Counted from the stretch's first letter, positions 1 to 12,250 are shown. The stretch: 64,000 nt of DNA from Prunus persica (GCF_000346465.2 NC_034009.1:42665897-42729896), one strand, 5' to 3'. Program-made: numbers and translations. The notes: generated by a model not told the origin, from the sequence alone.

Positions 1-431
1 AACAAACATTATTTGTCACCATCAATTATGGATGTTATTACTTTTTGGTTTAGTTTAATATTGAAAAGAGGGAATAAATACATGACCTTGGTTATAACTT
101 ATAGGGACAAATATTCTAAGTCACTTCAGCCCCTTATAAAATTTCAAATTTGACTAAACCATATCATTTTTCATCTTGACTACCCTACAATCTCATTAAA
201 TCTTTCTTTTTCCATTTGCCTATGCTAGTCACCAGTCATTAGAAAATCCTTGTGGCTGGATGTCGAAGAGTCTATGCCAATGCCCATTAGTTATTCCATT
301 TGAAAGAACATGTGCTTTGTTTTATGCATTTACTTTTTATTTTATTTTATACAAGCGATATTGAGGGGAGAGAAATCGAACTTAGGACCTCGGGTGTAAG
401 TGTATTTGTTCTTAATCACTTGAGCTACAAA
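1..431. other. Intergenic, no gene seen
   Basis: AT-rich sequence with no supportable ORF. The stretch from about 345 to 431 resembles a dispersed repeat, because a related string (a run reading like 'gaactTaggacctc') recurs near 21060 and 42550 in other intergenic spaces. I cannot name the family. Confidence 0.4.
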
Positions 432-1043
432 CAGGGGCAGAGCCATTAAAGGATTAGTGTGGTCCCATGCCCCCACTCCATCTTTTATTCATTGTATTAT
501 AATATTATGTATGATGTATAATATTTAACATATTAGACTAGTTTTAGGAGATATTTATCCTAAAATAAATAGTATATTTTTTGTATTTTTTGTCTACAAC
601 AATAAAACTTCTTAATCACTTTTTTATTTCTCTCTTTTACCTTCTAGATTAGTTTATGATATTTACACTAAAAACTCCTACATTTTTAACCTTTCTTTCT
701 CTTTTTCTTTTGTGTAAGTTAAACTTTGTGAATTTTTATTTCCCTCTCTTTTTTCATAGATTTTATGAACCCCTTTTGTATTTATTCTCTATGTTGGAAT
801 ATAAATTATTAATTTGTGAGTTTATAATATTTTAGATGATGAGATTAGTACTTAACCATTATAAAATATGAAATTGCGGACAATTATGATTGTAATGAAT
901 GGATATATTAATCAATATAAAATGATGTTATGAAGTAGGCCAAAAGGAGTAGTTTAATTAGTGTCATATTAATTTAGCATATTCTTAATAAACTTGTGAA
1001 TGAGAATGACTCCCTTTAATTTGAAATCCTGATTCTGCCATTG
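432..1043. mobile_element. Decayed hAT-like non-autonomous element
   Basis: The left end begins CAGGGGCAGAGCCA and the right end is an imperfect inverted copy (reverse complement CAATGGCAGAATCAGG). The flanks gctacaaa and actacaag agree at 6 of 8 positions, as expected of an old 8-bp target-site duplication. The short CA-starting inverted ends and 8-bp duplication are typical of hAT elements. The interior is AT-rich and has no transposase ORF, so it would depend on another element to move. The exact ends are uncertain by a few bases. Confidence 0.5.
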
Positions 1044-1749
1044 ACTACAAGTCCCTTGCACATTTACCTTTTTCATTTAAGTCTGAAGAATGCCTTGTAA
1101 AAATGTAAAACGAAAACTATTATTGACACTGCAAAGAAAACATCATACATTAATTCATTCAATTGTAATTTCTCTTATGATTTTATAATTTTTTAGAATT
1201 CCAATAACAGCTCTGGATAAAATTCATTAGAAAGAAGAATTGAAGTATGTTCAAACAGATTTCAAAATAGACTAAACAATTTATCAGTAACAACTTTTGT
1301 CAGCTTAATTCCATTTGTGTGTCAATTTCGTCCTTATTATCATAAATTCTGTTATCAGTAAACAATCCCCATATCAAACAGAGTGTTCAGTTAAGGACAG
1401 TGACAATCGAGCAATATTGCCTGACGAAACACCAAACCAGAACTTAAAATCACGATAAAAAGGAAAAGAAAGACGTGCTGTCTTCAATGAGAAAACCAAC
1501 TTCAGATCTATTCTCACACCAAGTGAAAACATAAGGACAAGATTGATGAAATCGATGACACATTAACACTACAACACTGGGCGAAACTCGAGTTTCATTG
1601 TGTTGAAATGAGTGATACGAGTGTGCCTTAATCTAAGAAACATTGCACACCGCCCAAAAAAATACTCAATAATTGTATTTTGGTCAAACAAAAAAGATGA
1701 GCAAATTACAAAAAAAGTAAAAATAAAAATAATCAGGGAATTCAGAAGA
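1044..1749. other. Intergenic, no gene seen
   Basis: AT-rich spacer between the hAT-like element and the LTR retrotransposon. The only ORF is short and has no recognisable domain. Confidence 0.4.
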
Positions 1750-2089
1750 TGTTATAAAGTAATAAGCGAAGCCCATATAAAGAAAGTAAAAGGATATTAG
1801 TCAAAAGATGAAATTATGATGTTGCGTAAAAGTATCATTATGTCTCCTTTAGATGCCATTTGCTTTGCCTATAAATAGGCATCATTTTACTTGTAAAGAT
1901 ACATGAATGGAGAAAAGAAGAGAAAGAAGAGAAAGTGAGAGGAAATAAGAGAGAGTGAGAAATCTGAGTGTGTGAGTTCTGTCTAAGAAGAAATTCTATC
2001 AGTGTAAACATCATAAAGAGCAAATATAATTTCACTCCCAATATTCAGTGGTACTTCTCATACTCTTTAATTTCTTTAGTTTTATAACA
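1750..2089 (+). repeat. 5' LTR of the Copia-type element
   Basis: Nearly the same sequence as 4234-4573, with identical length and TG...CA termini. It contains a TATA-like string (tataaata near 1871), which would serve as the element's promoter. Divergence from the 3' LTR is modest, so insertion is not ancient. Confidence 0.9.
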
Positions 2090-2949
2090 CGTTATCAGCA
2101 CAATAGTCTCTCCTTTTTATTTCTAAATTTGTCCCAGTGTGCTCAACACTATGTGGTTATTTCTCTGTCTCCTCTCTGTCATATGTCTCATCTCACTTTA
2201 CTACTACGACGACATGCAAACTTTCTTTTTTGTGTTCTCACAATTTTTATGTTGTTTCATCCATGCTTGTTTAATTTACTTCTTTGTAACGTAATTTGGA
2301 ATGATGCCGTTTTATACCCCATCATGTTGTTTTATGGTGGTGTAATTTTTATTACCCATCACGTTGTAACACAAATTATCATAATAAAATGATGGTGTGA
2401 TCTTAAAACCCATATATTATATTTTGAATAGTGGCGCAGTTATATTGCCTGCAATATATAATATGTTATATACTTTATATATTTTAGGTGGTGGTTTTTG
2501 TCTCCACATTTACTTTAACAAAATGGACGGTTTTCACCTCCTATATTTTTCAGTGGTGGTTTTATCCCCACATTTATTTTATTTATGGTATAGAGTAGGT
2601 TTATTACTCATACGGCAATATTTATTTAAAAATGTGGCACGGGTTTATCGTCCACACAGCTGCCTTTATTTTTATTTAAAAGTATGGAGCAGAATTAGTC
2701 CCCCTGCAAGCACATTTGCTTTATTATTGTATGGTGTGGAATTAACCTCCATACAACAAGCAATTTACTTTATGAATTTACTTTACTGCACATTTTCTTT
2801 CATTTAAGGTATAGTGCGAATTTATCGTCCATACCAGCAAATTTATGGCACTTTATTTTTATCATCAATTAATATACCTGAATAATGAGGGCCTGAAGTT
2901 CCTATTAATAAGTGGCTTAATGTCCCAGATCCCAAGCCTAAAGTTTCGG

Positions 2950-3864
2950 ATGGCAAATTTGGCAAAACTGAAGTTTACTGCCTTGGACATTTCTGGAGAC
3001 AACTATTTATCATGGCTTTTGGTTGCCAAAATCCATCTACGTGCCAATGGCCTCGTACAAACAATTTTATATGGGAATGATGATTTGCCTGAAGAAAATG
3101 CGAAGGCCATGATCTTTCTTCGTCACCACATCCATGAAGCGCTGAAAAGCGAATATGTGGTGGTTGATGAACCGTTGGTTCTATGGAAAGCTTTAGGTGA
3201 AAGATACGATCACTAGAAGATGGTGACCTTCCCAAGAGCTAGATATGAATGGACCTACTTGAGATTTCAAGATTTCAAGACAGTGTCCGAGTACAACTTT
3301 GCTATGCACAGAATTACCTCATTGATGAGGCTATGTGGTGAAAATATATCTGAGGAGGATATGCTCGAAAAAAACTTTGAGCACTTTTCATGCTTCAAAT
3401 GTCCTCCTGTAGCAGCAATACAGACATAGCGGTTTCAAGAAGTACTCGGAACTTGTATCTTGCCTCTTGTTAGTTGAGCAGAATAATGAACTCTTATTAA
3501 AGAATCACCAATCTTACCCAACGGGCTCAGCACCACTTCTTGAAGTAAATGTTGCATCTCAAGAAGTGAATGTCACCTCATCCCGTGGCAATATCCACAG
3601 ACGTGGACAAAAAGGCAAGCGTGGCTGCTGGCAAAGAAGCAAAAAAGATCGTGGTGCTCGTTCAGATGGTTTAGGTTCAATGAGCAATCATCCACGAATG
3701 GCAAAAATGCATCCCGTAATAAGGGGAAGGCACGGACGAGCCATGTGCCTAGAAATGTGGGAAGTACTTGTCACAGATGTGGTGCAAAGGGACATTAGGC
3801 GCGTGAATGTCATACGCCCAAGTATTTGGCAAGCTCCAAAAGAGTCAAGAAATTAAAGTCAGAC
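2950..3864 (+). pseudogene. Copia gag relic with stops
   Basis: From the ATG at 2950 the frame reads like a plant Copia gag (UBN2/Retrotran_gag_2 type), with 'DNYLSWLLVAKIHLRANG' near the start and 'ARYEWTYLRFQDFKTVSEYN' later. An in-frame TAG at 3214-3216 interrupts it and more stops follow near 3429. After 3430 a different frame continues the same protein ('LLLVEQNNELLLKNHQ', 3467 on). A CCHC zinc knuckle is visible at about 3772-3816 but has a stop inside it. The gene is not functional. Confidence 0.8.
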
Positions 3865-3960
3865 AAATCCGCTCAAACGATAACCTGGCAGATCTCTTCA
3901 CCAAATTATTGCCAAAATGTACATTTCAAAAGTTAGTGCATGGCATCGGATTACGATAAC
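3865..3960 (+). pseudogene. Relic of the RNase H end of Copia pol
   Basis: The frame reads 'VRQIRSNDNLADLFTKLLP' and then 'HGIGLR' before a stop. This is the characteristic C-terminus of plant Copia polyproteins. It follows the gag relic directly, which marks the deletion point that removed protease, integrase and most of reverse transcriptase. Confidence 0.8.
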
Positions 3961-4233
3961 TCTTCAAGCAATCAAATTGAAACATGCAAAATTAGGGGGA
4001 GCATTCAAGAGTCCACTAACACAGGACATATGAGCGTTGTACTCTTTTTCCTTCGACTAGGGTTTTTCCTAGCAAGGTTTTAACGAGGCAACATGAGCGC
4101 ATTTAACATTACCCTTATGTCCTAAATAAAGTTGTACTCTTTTTCCTTCATTTATGTTTTTTCCCACTGGATTTTTTCAAGTAAGTTTTTAATGAGGCAA
4201 CCAATCTAGGGACATGTAGTCTCCAAGGGGGAG

Positions 4234-4573
4234 TGTTATAAAGTAAGAAGTGAAGCCCACATGAAGAAAGTAAGGAGGTATTAGTCAAAAGATGAAATTA
4301 TGATGTTGGGTAGAAGTATCATTATGTCTCCCTTAGATGCCATTTGCTTTGCCTATAAATAGGCATCATTTTACTTGTAAAGATACAATAATGGAGAAGA
4401 GAAGAGAGAGAAGAGAAAGTGAGAGCAAAGAAGAGAGAGTGAGAAATCTGAGTATTTGAGTTCTGTTTGAGAAGAAATTTTGTCAGTGTAAACACCATAA
4501 AGAGAAAATATAATTCCACTCTCAATATTCAGTGGTACTTCTCATACTCTTTGATTTCTTTAGTTTTATAACA
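4234..4573 (+). repeat. 3' LTR of the Copia-type element
   Basis: Partner of the repeat at 1750-2089. It is preceded by a polypurine tract and ends 100 bp from the stop codon of the first UGT gene, so the element sits just downstream of that gene. Confidence 0.9.
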
Positions 4574-4673
4574 GTAGACAAATTCTTCAGCTACACCACC
4601 CAAGAATTTTTCCTGGAAATAGAGTTTTGAAAGTGGTACCAAGGACAAGTTCATGTGACAAAATTAATACATT

Positions 4674-6222
4674 CTAATTTTTGGAAGATAGAAGCACCTT
4701 GTTAACCATTTGTTCCAAATCCAAAAAGGATGATCCATATGGACCAGTAGTAGCCTCCTCTGCCAACTTCTTCCATTCCAAGGCTTTCTTCCTCATCTTT
4801 TTGCCCTCCTCTCCCTCCATCAACTTTCTCACCAGCTCCTCCACATAATTTCTTTTCACATCATCCCCTACCTCCAACCCTACGCCCCATTCTCTGCAGC
4901 TGTACCTACAATTGGTTGGCTGCTCTCCACAGAAGGACCAACAGATCAGAGGCACACCACCGCACAAACTTTCCAGTGTAGAGTTCCATCCACTGTGCGT
5001 CAAGAACCCTCCCACCGCTGGGTGGCTCAGGACTTGTTCTTGAGGGCACCAATGAGCCAATAGAGACCTGTCTTTCGTCTCTTCCAAAAACTCTGCTGGA
5101 ACCACAGCTGATTCTCCCCTAACAAGGTCTGGCCTAATCACCCATAGAAATTTTTTTTTGCTATTTGCAAGTCCCCAAGCAAACTCAATCAGCTGCTCAT
5201 TTGTGGTGACTGCAATGCTTCCAAAGTTGACATAAACCACAGAGTTGGGTTCTTTGGTGTCTAGCCATTGAAGACACTCTGGCTCCTCTGTCCATAGGTT
5301 TGAAACAATCGACTTCAACTCGTTCTCTGCTGGGATCTGTTTGAGTTGTAGGTTTAGGGGTCCAATGGAGTAAACAGGTGGAAGCAAAGTTGAAAGTGAG
5401 TCTATGACTTCATGTTCCAAGTCATGAAATGTGTTCAGAATGACGGCGGAAGCTTTCTTAGTTCTCTCTGTTTCACCCACCAGAAAATTCAGCATGATAT
5501 CATCTGGCTCTGTGGTTCTCATGAAGGTTGGCAAGTCCTTCAAACGGATGTTCCTCATGCCTGGTACCCAATCTAGCACAGTATTTAAATGCCCGTTTGT
5601 AAAATAACTGGCATCTGCAAAATCAGATTAACAAAGTCTGTTATGTTTTGTTCAGAGGGAAAAACGGCAGTTTACTCTTAATCAGACAATTGATTGATTG
5701 ATTAATACCTTCAAAAGGAGTGAGACCTTTTTCTATGAGTTGATGAAACTGAACGTAGCCCATGAAACCACAAGCACTAGGTGTCCAGAAAAAAACTGCG
5801 GGAACACCAAGTTCCTGAGCTGCATCAAGAGTGAAACTCATAACACCATCAGTGATTAAGCAAGTGACACGTGGGGAATCAGGCGAAGAATTGAGCTTGG
5901 AGAGAAGGTCTCTGAAGTGAGGCAAGGAGTGTTTGCTAGTGGAATCACATAAGGATGGTATGTCTTGGGTGGCATCGGCATCGGTTGGAGGAAGGCCATC
6001 GGAAATGGTCTCGAATCGAAACGTGGGGAGGCCGTTAAGAGCGTCGGGACCTCGAGATTTAAGGAGGCGTTTGTGGTTGTACTCTGTGTTCACAAAGGTT
6101 ATGTGGAAGCCTTTGTAGTGGAGGAGTTTGGCTAATTGCATGAGAGGGTTTATGTGACCTTGAGATGGGAATGGCACGAAGACTGCATGTGACTTCTTTG
6201 AGGTCAAGGCAATTGAACTCAT
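4674..6222 (-). CDS. UGT85A-type UDP-glycosyltransferase 1
   Basis: Cytosolic family-1 glycosyltransferase that moves glucose from UDP-glucose to a small acceptor. Exons are 6222-5709 and 5614-4674, with a GT-AG intron of 94 bp in phase 1; the spliced product is 484 aa, the usual family length. The chosen start gives [10 protein letters not shown]; an upstream in-frame extension to 6279 lacks the family's N-terminus. The catalytic His is about residue 23 (FPSQGHINP) and its Asp partner about 125 (ITDG). The PSPG sugar-donor box spans about 360-403. This box is the most divergent in the cluster: it reads CWSFCGEQ where the others read CWPFFAEQ, although the final Glu-Gln that contacts the sugar is kept. 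A TATA-like string (reverse of 6394-6401) lies about 175 bp upstream. Acceptor unknown. Confidence 0.93.
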
Positions 6223-7663
6223 CCTCTCTCCCGTCTCTCCCAAATCAAACACAAACCAGGAAAATGGGATGCTAATCAATGACAGAGTACGTACCTGGGA
6301 GTTTTAAAGTGGTAAAAAGGTCAATGAGCTGTGCTACCAAGCGAATAAGGAATTCCCGGCCATTAATAATGCACGTAGAACTCACCGTCCCACATTATAT
6401 AAAAAATCCACGTGTGTGTATATGTGCGGTTTTTTTTGGGTCTAAGATGCCTGATAGATAAGCGTGCTCCTCAGTCTAAGGATGTGTGAACTGTGTGAGA
6501 GCACATGTTGTGAACTGTGCGAGAGCACATGCCCACGCAGTAAGGCATATAGTACAAAATGTTCAGAAAAAAAATAAAAAAATACTTGCCTGCACCCTTC
6601 TACATCTCTTAATCATGTGCCGTATTTATTTATTTTCTTACAAACTGTACTTATCATAGTTTGCTGGCCGGTAGTTATCATAATTCCTTTGAAAAGTTAT
6701 CTAAATATATTTATGTAATTATATATATTTGTAATTTAATATGAGGTGAAATTGAAAAGACATTGGCACACAAGATAAAAATATTTAAATTTGTCATTCT
6801 CAGTCTAAATAAATATATATTAACTGGTGTTAGGTAATTTAAAAAGTTATCAGGCATTTAGCAATAATTTATTTCAATTATTATGTTGGAAATTGAAATT
6901 TGTTGAGGTAAAATGTTCATAAAAAATAAAAATATAACAAAAAATTTATTCACAAATAACTTTAGCACATAGTCCAATTATTGGAGCTAATTGCCTCACC
7001 TCTTCTATCCAAAAGTATCAGATCTCCACATGAATATGATTTTATTTATTGCCTTAACCATCAACCAATTTGGGTCCTACAAAAGATGAATGCACATGAG
7101 CATTTCTTGGAGGTTCGGCATATTCTTATATGGATTTGTTTATATTTTATATTTGTTGATGGAACAAGAATCAGTACTATTTTATATGGATTTGTTTATA
7201 AAAATTCGCTCCTATTCAGTATTTGTAGTTCTGGGACGTATGCTCCACCAACATATATGAATTTTTTGACAAAAGTATCAGTACTATCGTAAAGTGGATC
7301 AAGTTTAACATTAAATTTTAAGCCAACATTATGTGTCTTTTTTTTTTGGATAGGACACCAACATTATGAGTTGACGCTGAGTTTATTAGCAACTTTCTTT
7401 TGAGGCATTTCTCTACTCTTTGTGGCTCGACAAAAAAGATAGGCTCTACGAGATTGCATCGCAAAAATGCTTTCTTACTTTGTCTTGTTACGTGACGTGA
7501 CTACACGAACTCTTTACCTTTATGTAAAAGAAGGAAACAAACAAGTGAAAGTAACTCGTTCTTCCCTTCACGTCACATTCATGCATGGCCCAAAGGATGG
7601 ATAGTTTCAAGAATTGGGAAATCTGAAGGGAATTGAAAGCAAGCCTCAGTAAGTGGTTCCATG
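6223..7663. other. Intergenic, promoter side of UGT 1
   Basis: Contains the upstream region of UGT 1 and a short tandem duplication at about 6484-6530 (gtgtgaactgtg... agagcacatg repeated). The rest is AT-rich with no supportable gene. Confidence 0.4.
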
Positions 7664-8708
7664 CAAGGTCTAAAATATCGGGGATATTGAAAATATTCGT
7701 AGTTTAAAAATATAAAAATTTTGATGAAAATATCGAAATATTATCGATATCGATAAAAATTGAATAAAAATAACAAAAATTGTAAGAAAAACTTGGAAAT
7801 TTTTATTGAAACTTTGGAGGATGCTTATTTAGTCAATTATCTATTAGTTTATCACAAAAGAATTGGAAGAAAATGCATTGTATGATGAATTTAACTAATT
7901 TAAGTTGATTATATAGCGAGCTGAGAAACACTGTGAGTGTAGAAAATATGTAGTAATTAATGAAATATGATTAAACACACCACAATCATTTATATATAAT
8001 GATTTACTACAATATTTTACATTTTATACATTGCATGGTAAGATACATAAGTGACTTGGTACCACATAGAATTCCTATGAGATTCAAATTTTTCACTATC
8101 TTCATCATCTCTATGTGTAGAGTAAGTGAAGAGTAGTCATCAAATGATAAATCCTCAAAATAGTTTTGCATGTAATTGTTAACATGTCACCCATATGGAT
8201 CCGAGATTGGTTGACGTTGTCCATGAGCAAAATTATTTGAAGATTGAGTCTCAGATTCTTTCCATGAGCTGCTCAATTCCTTCCCAAAAGGAATGGGATA
8301 TGAAGGGTAGAGAAATGGTTGGAAATGTAAGGTCCATCATTCTTTGCTTGTCCATGTCTTAATATTCAGAAGAAAAAAGAACTTACCACTTGGACGCCAC
8401 AATACAAAGCAAACCAAAGATGACTAATTTTACAAGAGGAAACACCTTGAATCCCCTTTGTGTTTTTTTTCCTTTTTTTTTTCGCTTATTTTTTTCATTA
8501 CATTGATATTTTCGATATTATAGCGATATTGTATCAAAATATTGCTGAAGTGAGAGCAAAATTATCGACATCGATATTTTCCGATATTATCATCGATATT
8601 CTCGATATTTATACGATATGTGCATAGATACGTTTCGAAATATCCGTGATTCGAAAAAATGATAATATCCTCGATATTTCGTCGATATTATCGATATTTT
8701 AGACTATA
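7664..8708. mobile_element. hAT-like non-autonomous element with ATATCGAT-rich ends
   Basis: Perfect 13-bp inverted ends GTCTAAAATATCG occur at 7668-7680 and, reversed, at 8692-8704. Just outside them the 8-bp string GTTCCATG occurs at 7656-7663 and again at 8709-8716, a target-site duplication. Inside each end are many iterations of the palindromic ATATCGAT motif, forming sub-terminal repeats. The 8-bp duplication suggests hAT; a 9-bp reading with one mismatch would allow Mutator. No transposase ORF is present. Confidence 0.7.
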
Positions 8709-8716
8709 GTTCCATG

Positions 8717-9079
8717 GAGGGGCCAATTTCAATTAGGGGTGGACATTCAAACAAGAAAACTAGTTAAATTTCTAAACCTATAACTTTGCGTATCAATATA
8801 GACACGAAATTTTATAGTAATGGTGCTATATATATAAACCAATTGTAATTTTATTATGTAGTTTTTATTGGTAAAATTGGATCTTAGGATAGCCCAAAAA
8901 CGTTGGGCCTATTTAGCAAACCATTGGGTTCCAATAGAATTTTTGTTTATTAATTTGCATGTACCCAATAAAAAATAAGAGCAAATTACAAACAAAAACT
9001 TCAAGGAACCCAACACCCAAGCGTTGTTCTGTATCAATGAGCTACCAAGAACAAAAAAAATTAACACAATTGCTCCATT
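8717..9079. other. Intergenic, 3' flank of UGT 2
   Basis: AT-rich spacer. The last 100 bp would be the 3' untranslated region of the minus-strand UGT 2. Nothing else seen. Confidence 0.4.
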
Positions 9080-10696
9080 CTAATTTCTGGGAGATAGAAG
9101 CACCTTGTTAACCATTTGATCCAAATCCAAAAAGGATGATCCATTAGAACCAGTAGTAGCCTCCTTTGCCAACTTCTTCCATTCCAAGGCTTTCTTCCTC
9201 AATTTTTTGCCCTCCCCTCCTTCCATCAACTCTCTCACAAGGCCCTCTATGTAATATCTTTTAACGTCACCCTCTATCTCCAACCCTATGCCCCATTCAC
9301 TGCAACAAAACCTGCAATTGGTTTGTTGGTCAGCATTGAAAGGCCAACAGATCATGGGCACCCCACCTCCCACACTTTCAATAGTAGAGTTCCATCCACA
9401 GTGTGTCAAGAACCCTCCGATAGCTGGGTGTATCAAGACTTGTTCTTGAGGGCACCAACTTGCCAATAGACCCCTTTCCTTGGTCTCTTCCACAAACTCT
9501 GGTGCAACCACAACTGATTTCCCCTCACAAACAAGATCAGGTCTAATGACCCAAAAAAAGGCCTTGTTGCTATTTGCAAGCCCCCAAGCAAACTCAGTTA
9601 GCTGCTCAGATGTCATGACTGTGCTGCTTCCAAAATTGACATAAACCACAGAATTGGGTTCTTTAGAGTCAAGCCATTGAAGACACTCTGTTTCCTCTGT
9701 CCACAGGTTTGATCCAATGGACTTCAATTCGTTATCTGCTGGGATATGATCAAGTTGTAGATAGAGGGGTCCAATGCAGTAAATAGGTGGTAGCAAAGTC
9801 GAAAGTGCATCTAAAACTTCATGCTCTAAGGCATCAAACGTGTTCAAAATGATGGCAGAAGCTCTTTTAGCTCGTTCTGTATCAACCATAATGAAATCCA
9901 GAATCGGGTCATTTGGGTCTGTTGTTCTAATGAAGCTTGGGATGTCCTTCAATCGGATACTTTTCATTCCAGGTATCCAATCTATCACAGTATCTAAATA
10001 CCCATTTGTCAAGTATCTGGCATCTGCAAATCAAATTAAGAAAAAAAAAACTAGTGAGTTGATTGATAAAATTCTATGTGAAACATCAAGTACAAGTTTT
10101 TCTTTTTCAAAATTAAAAACAGAAACAATTAGCAGTTGGGTTTTTATCTGCATAATCATTTTTGATTAATTGTTACCTTTAAGAGGAACTAAACCCTTTT
10201 GAATGAGAGGTCCATACTGAATGTAGCCCATGAAGGCACAAGCACTAGTTGTCCAAAAAATAACACCCGGAATTCCGAGTTCTTGGGCTGCATCGAGACT
10301 GAAGTTCATGATGCCATCAGAAACTAGACAAGTAACCGGAGGCGAATTCGGCGAAGATTTGAGCTTCGAAAGAAGGCCTCTGAAGGGTTGTAAGCAGTGT
10401 TTCCTAATGGATTGGCAGAGGGACGGCATATGTTGGGCAGCAACATTAGCATCAGCTGGAGGCAGGCCATCGGGGATCATTTTGAAACGAAAAGTAGGGA
10501 GGCCATTGAGAGAGTTGGGGCCTTGGGATTTAAGTAGGCGTTTGTGGATAAACTCAGTGTTGACAAAGGTTATATGGAAGCCTTTGAAGTGGAGGAGTTT
10601 GGCTAGTTTTAGCATTGGGTTTATGTGGCCTTGAGCTGGGAATGGCATGCATACTGCATGTGGCTTCTCTGAGGTCAAGGCATTGAAAAAAGCCAT
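9080..10696 (-). CDS. UGT85A-type UDP-glycosyltransferase 2
   Basis: Family-1 glucosyltransferase; the acceptor is not predictable. Exons are 10696-10177 and 10023-9080, with a 153-bp intron in phase 1 (donor AAAG/GTAAC, acceptor TGCAG/ATGCC); the product is 487 aa. The start MAFFNALTSEKPHAV is an ATG followed at once by the conserved N-terminal strand. The catalytic His is residue 24, and the PSPG box is about 363-406. This is the only copy with the canonical HCGWNS (the others read HSGWNS), and its box ends NADQ rather than FAEQ. It also carries a small insertion near residue 166 of the second exon (VCEGKSVVVA). These differences from its neighbours suggest an older branch. No clear TATA box was found. 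Confidence 0.93.
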
Positions 10697-11330
10697 TAAC
10701 AGATTTGCCTACTTAGGCCAACAGAGCAAATTTATGATGACTAGAAAAGATAAAATTGAGTTCAAGCAGTGGGGGAGAGTGAGAAATGGATTATGGCTAC
10801 AATAATAGGTTAAGAGTTTGATTCCACTCAAGGAAAATAACAAAAATCTGGTCTCATGATTGGCTCATGTGGTGCCCTTTGAGAAAGTTGTGGTGAGCGG
10901 ATTGGAATATACTTTGCTATGTTGGGATAGGTACAGGTTATTGATGCTGAAATATGAAGAATATTATATAAAATCACAACGTCATATATGCAAAATATCC
11001 ATTGGAGAATTTCCAAACCAAACATACATAACTGAAGAAGTATGACCGCGTTTAGCCAGAATATCTGCTACTTAATTATATTCTCGATAAGCATGTTGTA
11101 TCAGAACTTAATTAAAACCTTTAAGCATCTGCCAAATATATTGAAAATTTTAATTTAAGGAATTGTCGAAGAGTTATTGTAGAAACGAATTTTGAAATCG
11201 GAAAAATTTTGGTGTCACTCTCATATTAAAAAATTATTTGCCGGCGAAAATAAAATTTGGGTGACCGGAAAATGTAATTTATCCCCATAAAATTACCACT
11301 ATTTGGCCAGCTATTTACATAAGCTACCAT
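10697..11330. other. Intergenic, upstream of UGT 2
   Basis: Promoter side of UGT 2. No gene, TATA box or element could be supported. Confidence 0.35.
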
Positions 11331-11796
11331 TTTCATTTCAAAGCCCTTCCCTCCTTTTTTCTGCCGTTAGTAATCCGGAACACTGTTAAACATCCCGAAA
11401 GATTTCATCCGAAAGAAAACAAATTAGAAACTAAAACATATTAAAGAGGCTGTAGGTACATAACCCTACCAATTGGCATCTGCTTGTTTTATTTCTATCA
11501 GAAATGGAGTTTTCTTTTGAAGCAGACATTGCAGACTGGGAGTAGCATTGCTAAGACTGCGCTGAACAAGGTCTCTTTAAGGTTAAACGTGTTTCTGTTG
11601 GTAAGTACTTTGGTATAAAGTGTATTTTTGATAGTGTTGATCTTCACGATAGGTAGCTCTAAGGGTTGGCTGTTTATGTTTGCACGTGAGCTGTTCGTTA
11701 AAATGCCTGTTTGGGATTCCCCTTTAACTTTTTTATAAATGTGGTGCCTCTGTTTCCATGTCTTTCACTTGCATGAAGCAGTTTGGCTATTTGCAG

Positions 11797-11838
<42 letters not shown>

Positions 11839-12139
11839 AACACTGTTCATGGGTGCAATGCAAGTTTGTCGGTATATAATTTTGCCATAATCTTGGGACG
11901 GCAGTCGAGAGTACATACTATACTTGGGTCTGGCATGCACTAAAGTTTCTTTGTTTGTTTATTTGTTTTGACAGTATGTGTTCTCCATGAAGAGTTTTGA
12001 GGTTTGTTTATTTGTTTGCACGTTCTCGTTCCTTTCATAATCTTTAATAAAATATTTGTATATTTATATTATCAAAAGAACTCATTTGATCAATCGATAT
12101 AGAGCGAAGGGAGGGGGGAAAATCTTGCGGCAAACATCT

Positions 12140-12250
12140 CCTGCCTAATTTGAAAGAGTTGAGATAGCCCAGCTCTATAGAGAAAAGAACATGGATGCAG
12201 CCAAATCGAGCTCCCCTTTGATGAGGGGCAAAAGAACATAATCTTAGGTA
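12140..12250 (+). pseudogene. RNase H-like fossil in the 3' flank of UGT 3
   Basis: A degenerate relative of the fragments near 25675 and 32262. The same strings occur in order ('tttgaaagagtt', 'agctctatagagaa', 'ccaaatcgagctcc', 'gatgaggggcaaaagaacataatctta'). The ADSLAK core is itself eroded here. No ORF survives. Confidence 0.5.

Larger units (their letters stand above)
1750..4573 (+). mobile_element. Internally deleted Copia-type LTR retrotransposon
   Basis: Two 340-bp direct repeats (1750-2089 and 4234-4573) both start TGTTATAAAG and end TTTTATAACA, so they carry TG...CA ends. A primer-binding-like string (cgttatcagcac) follows the left LTR, and a purine-rich tract (aaggggga) precedes the right LTR. 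The 5-bp flanks gaaga and gtaga match at four positions, consistent with an aged target-site duplication. Between the LTRs are only a gag relic and the last part of an RNase H-like end; protease, integrase and most of reverse transcriptase are missing. The 2.8 kb total is well short of the roughly 5 kb usual for Copia. It cannot move on its own. Confidence 0.9.

Noticed and set aside
2048..2807. Two ORFs of 114 and 136 codons
   Set aside because: They lie in the leader region of the LTR retrotransposon, have no family match and begin partly at non-ATG codons.
11758..11943. ORFs with long Ser-Leu or Arg-Glu runs (also at 15804, 21921, 57344)
   Set aside because: They are translations of (CT)n microsatellites.
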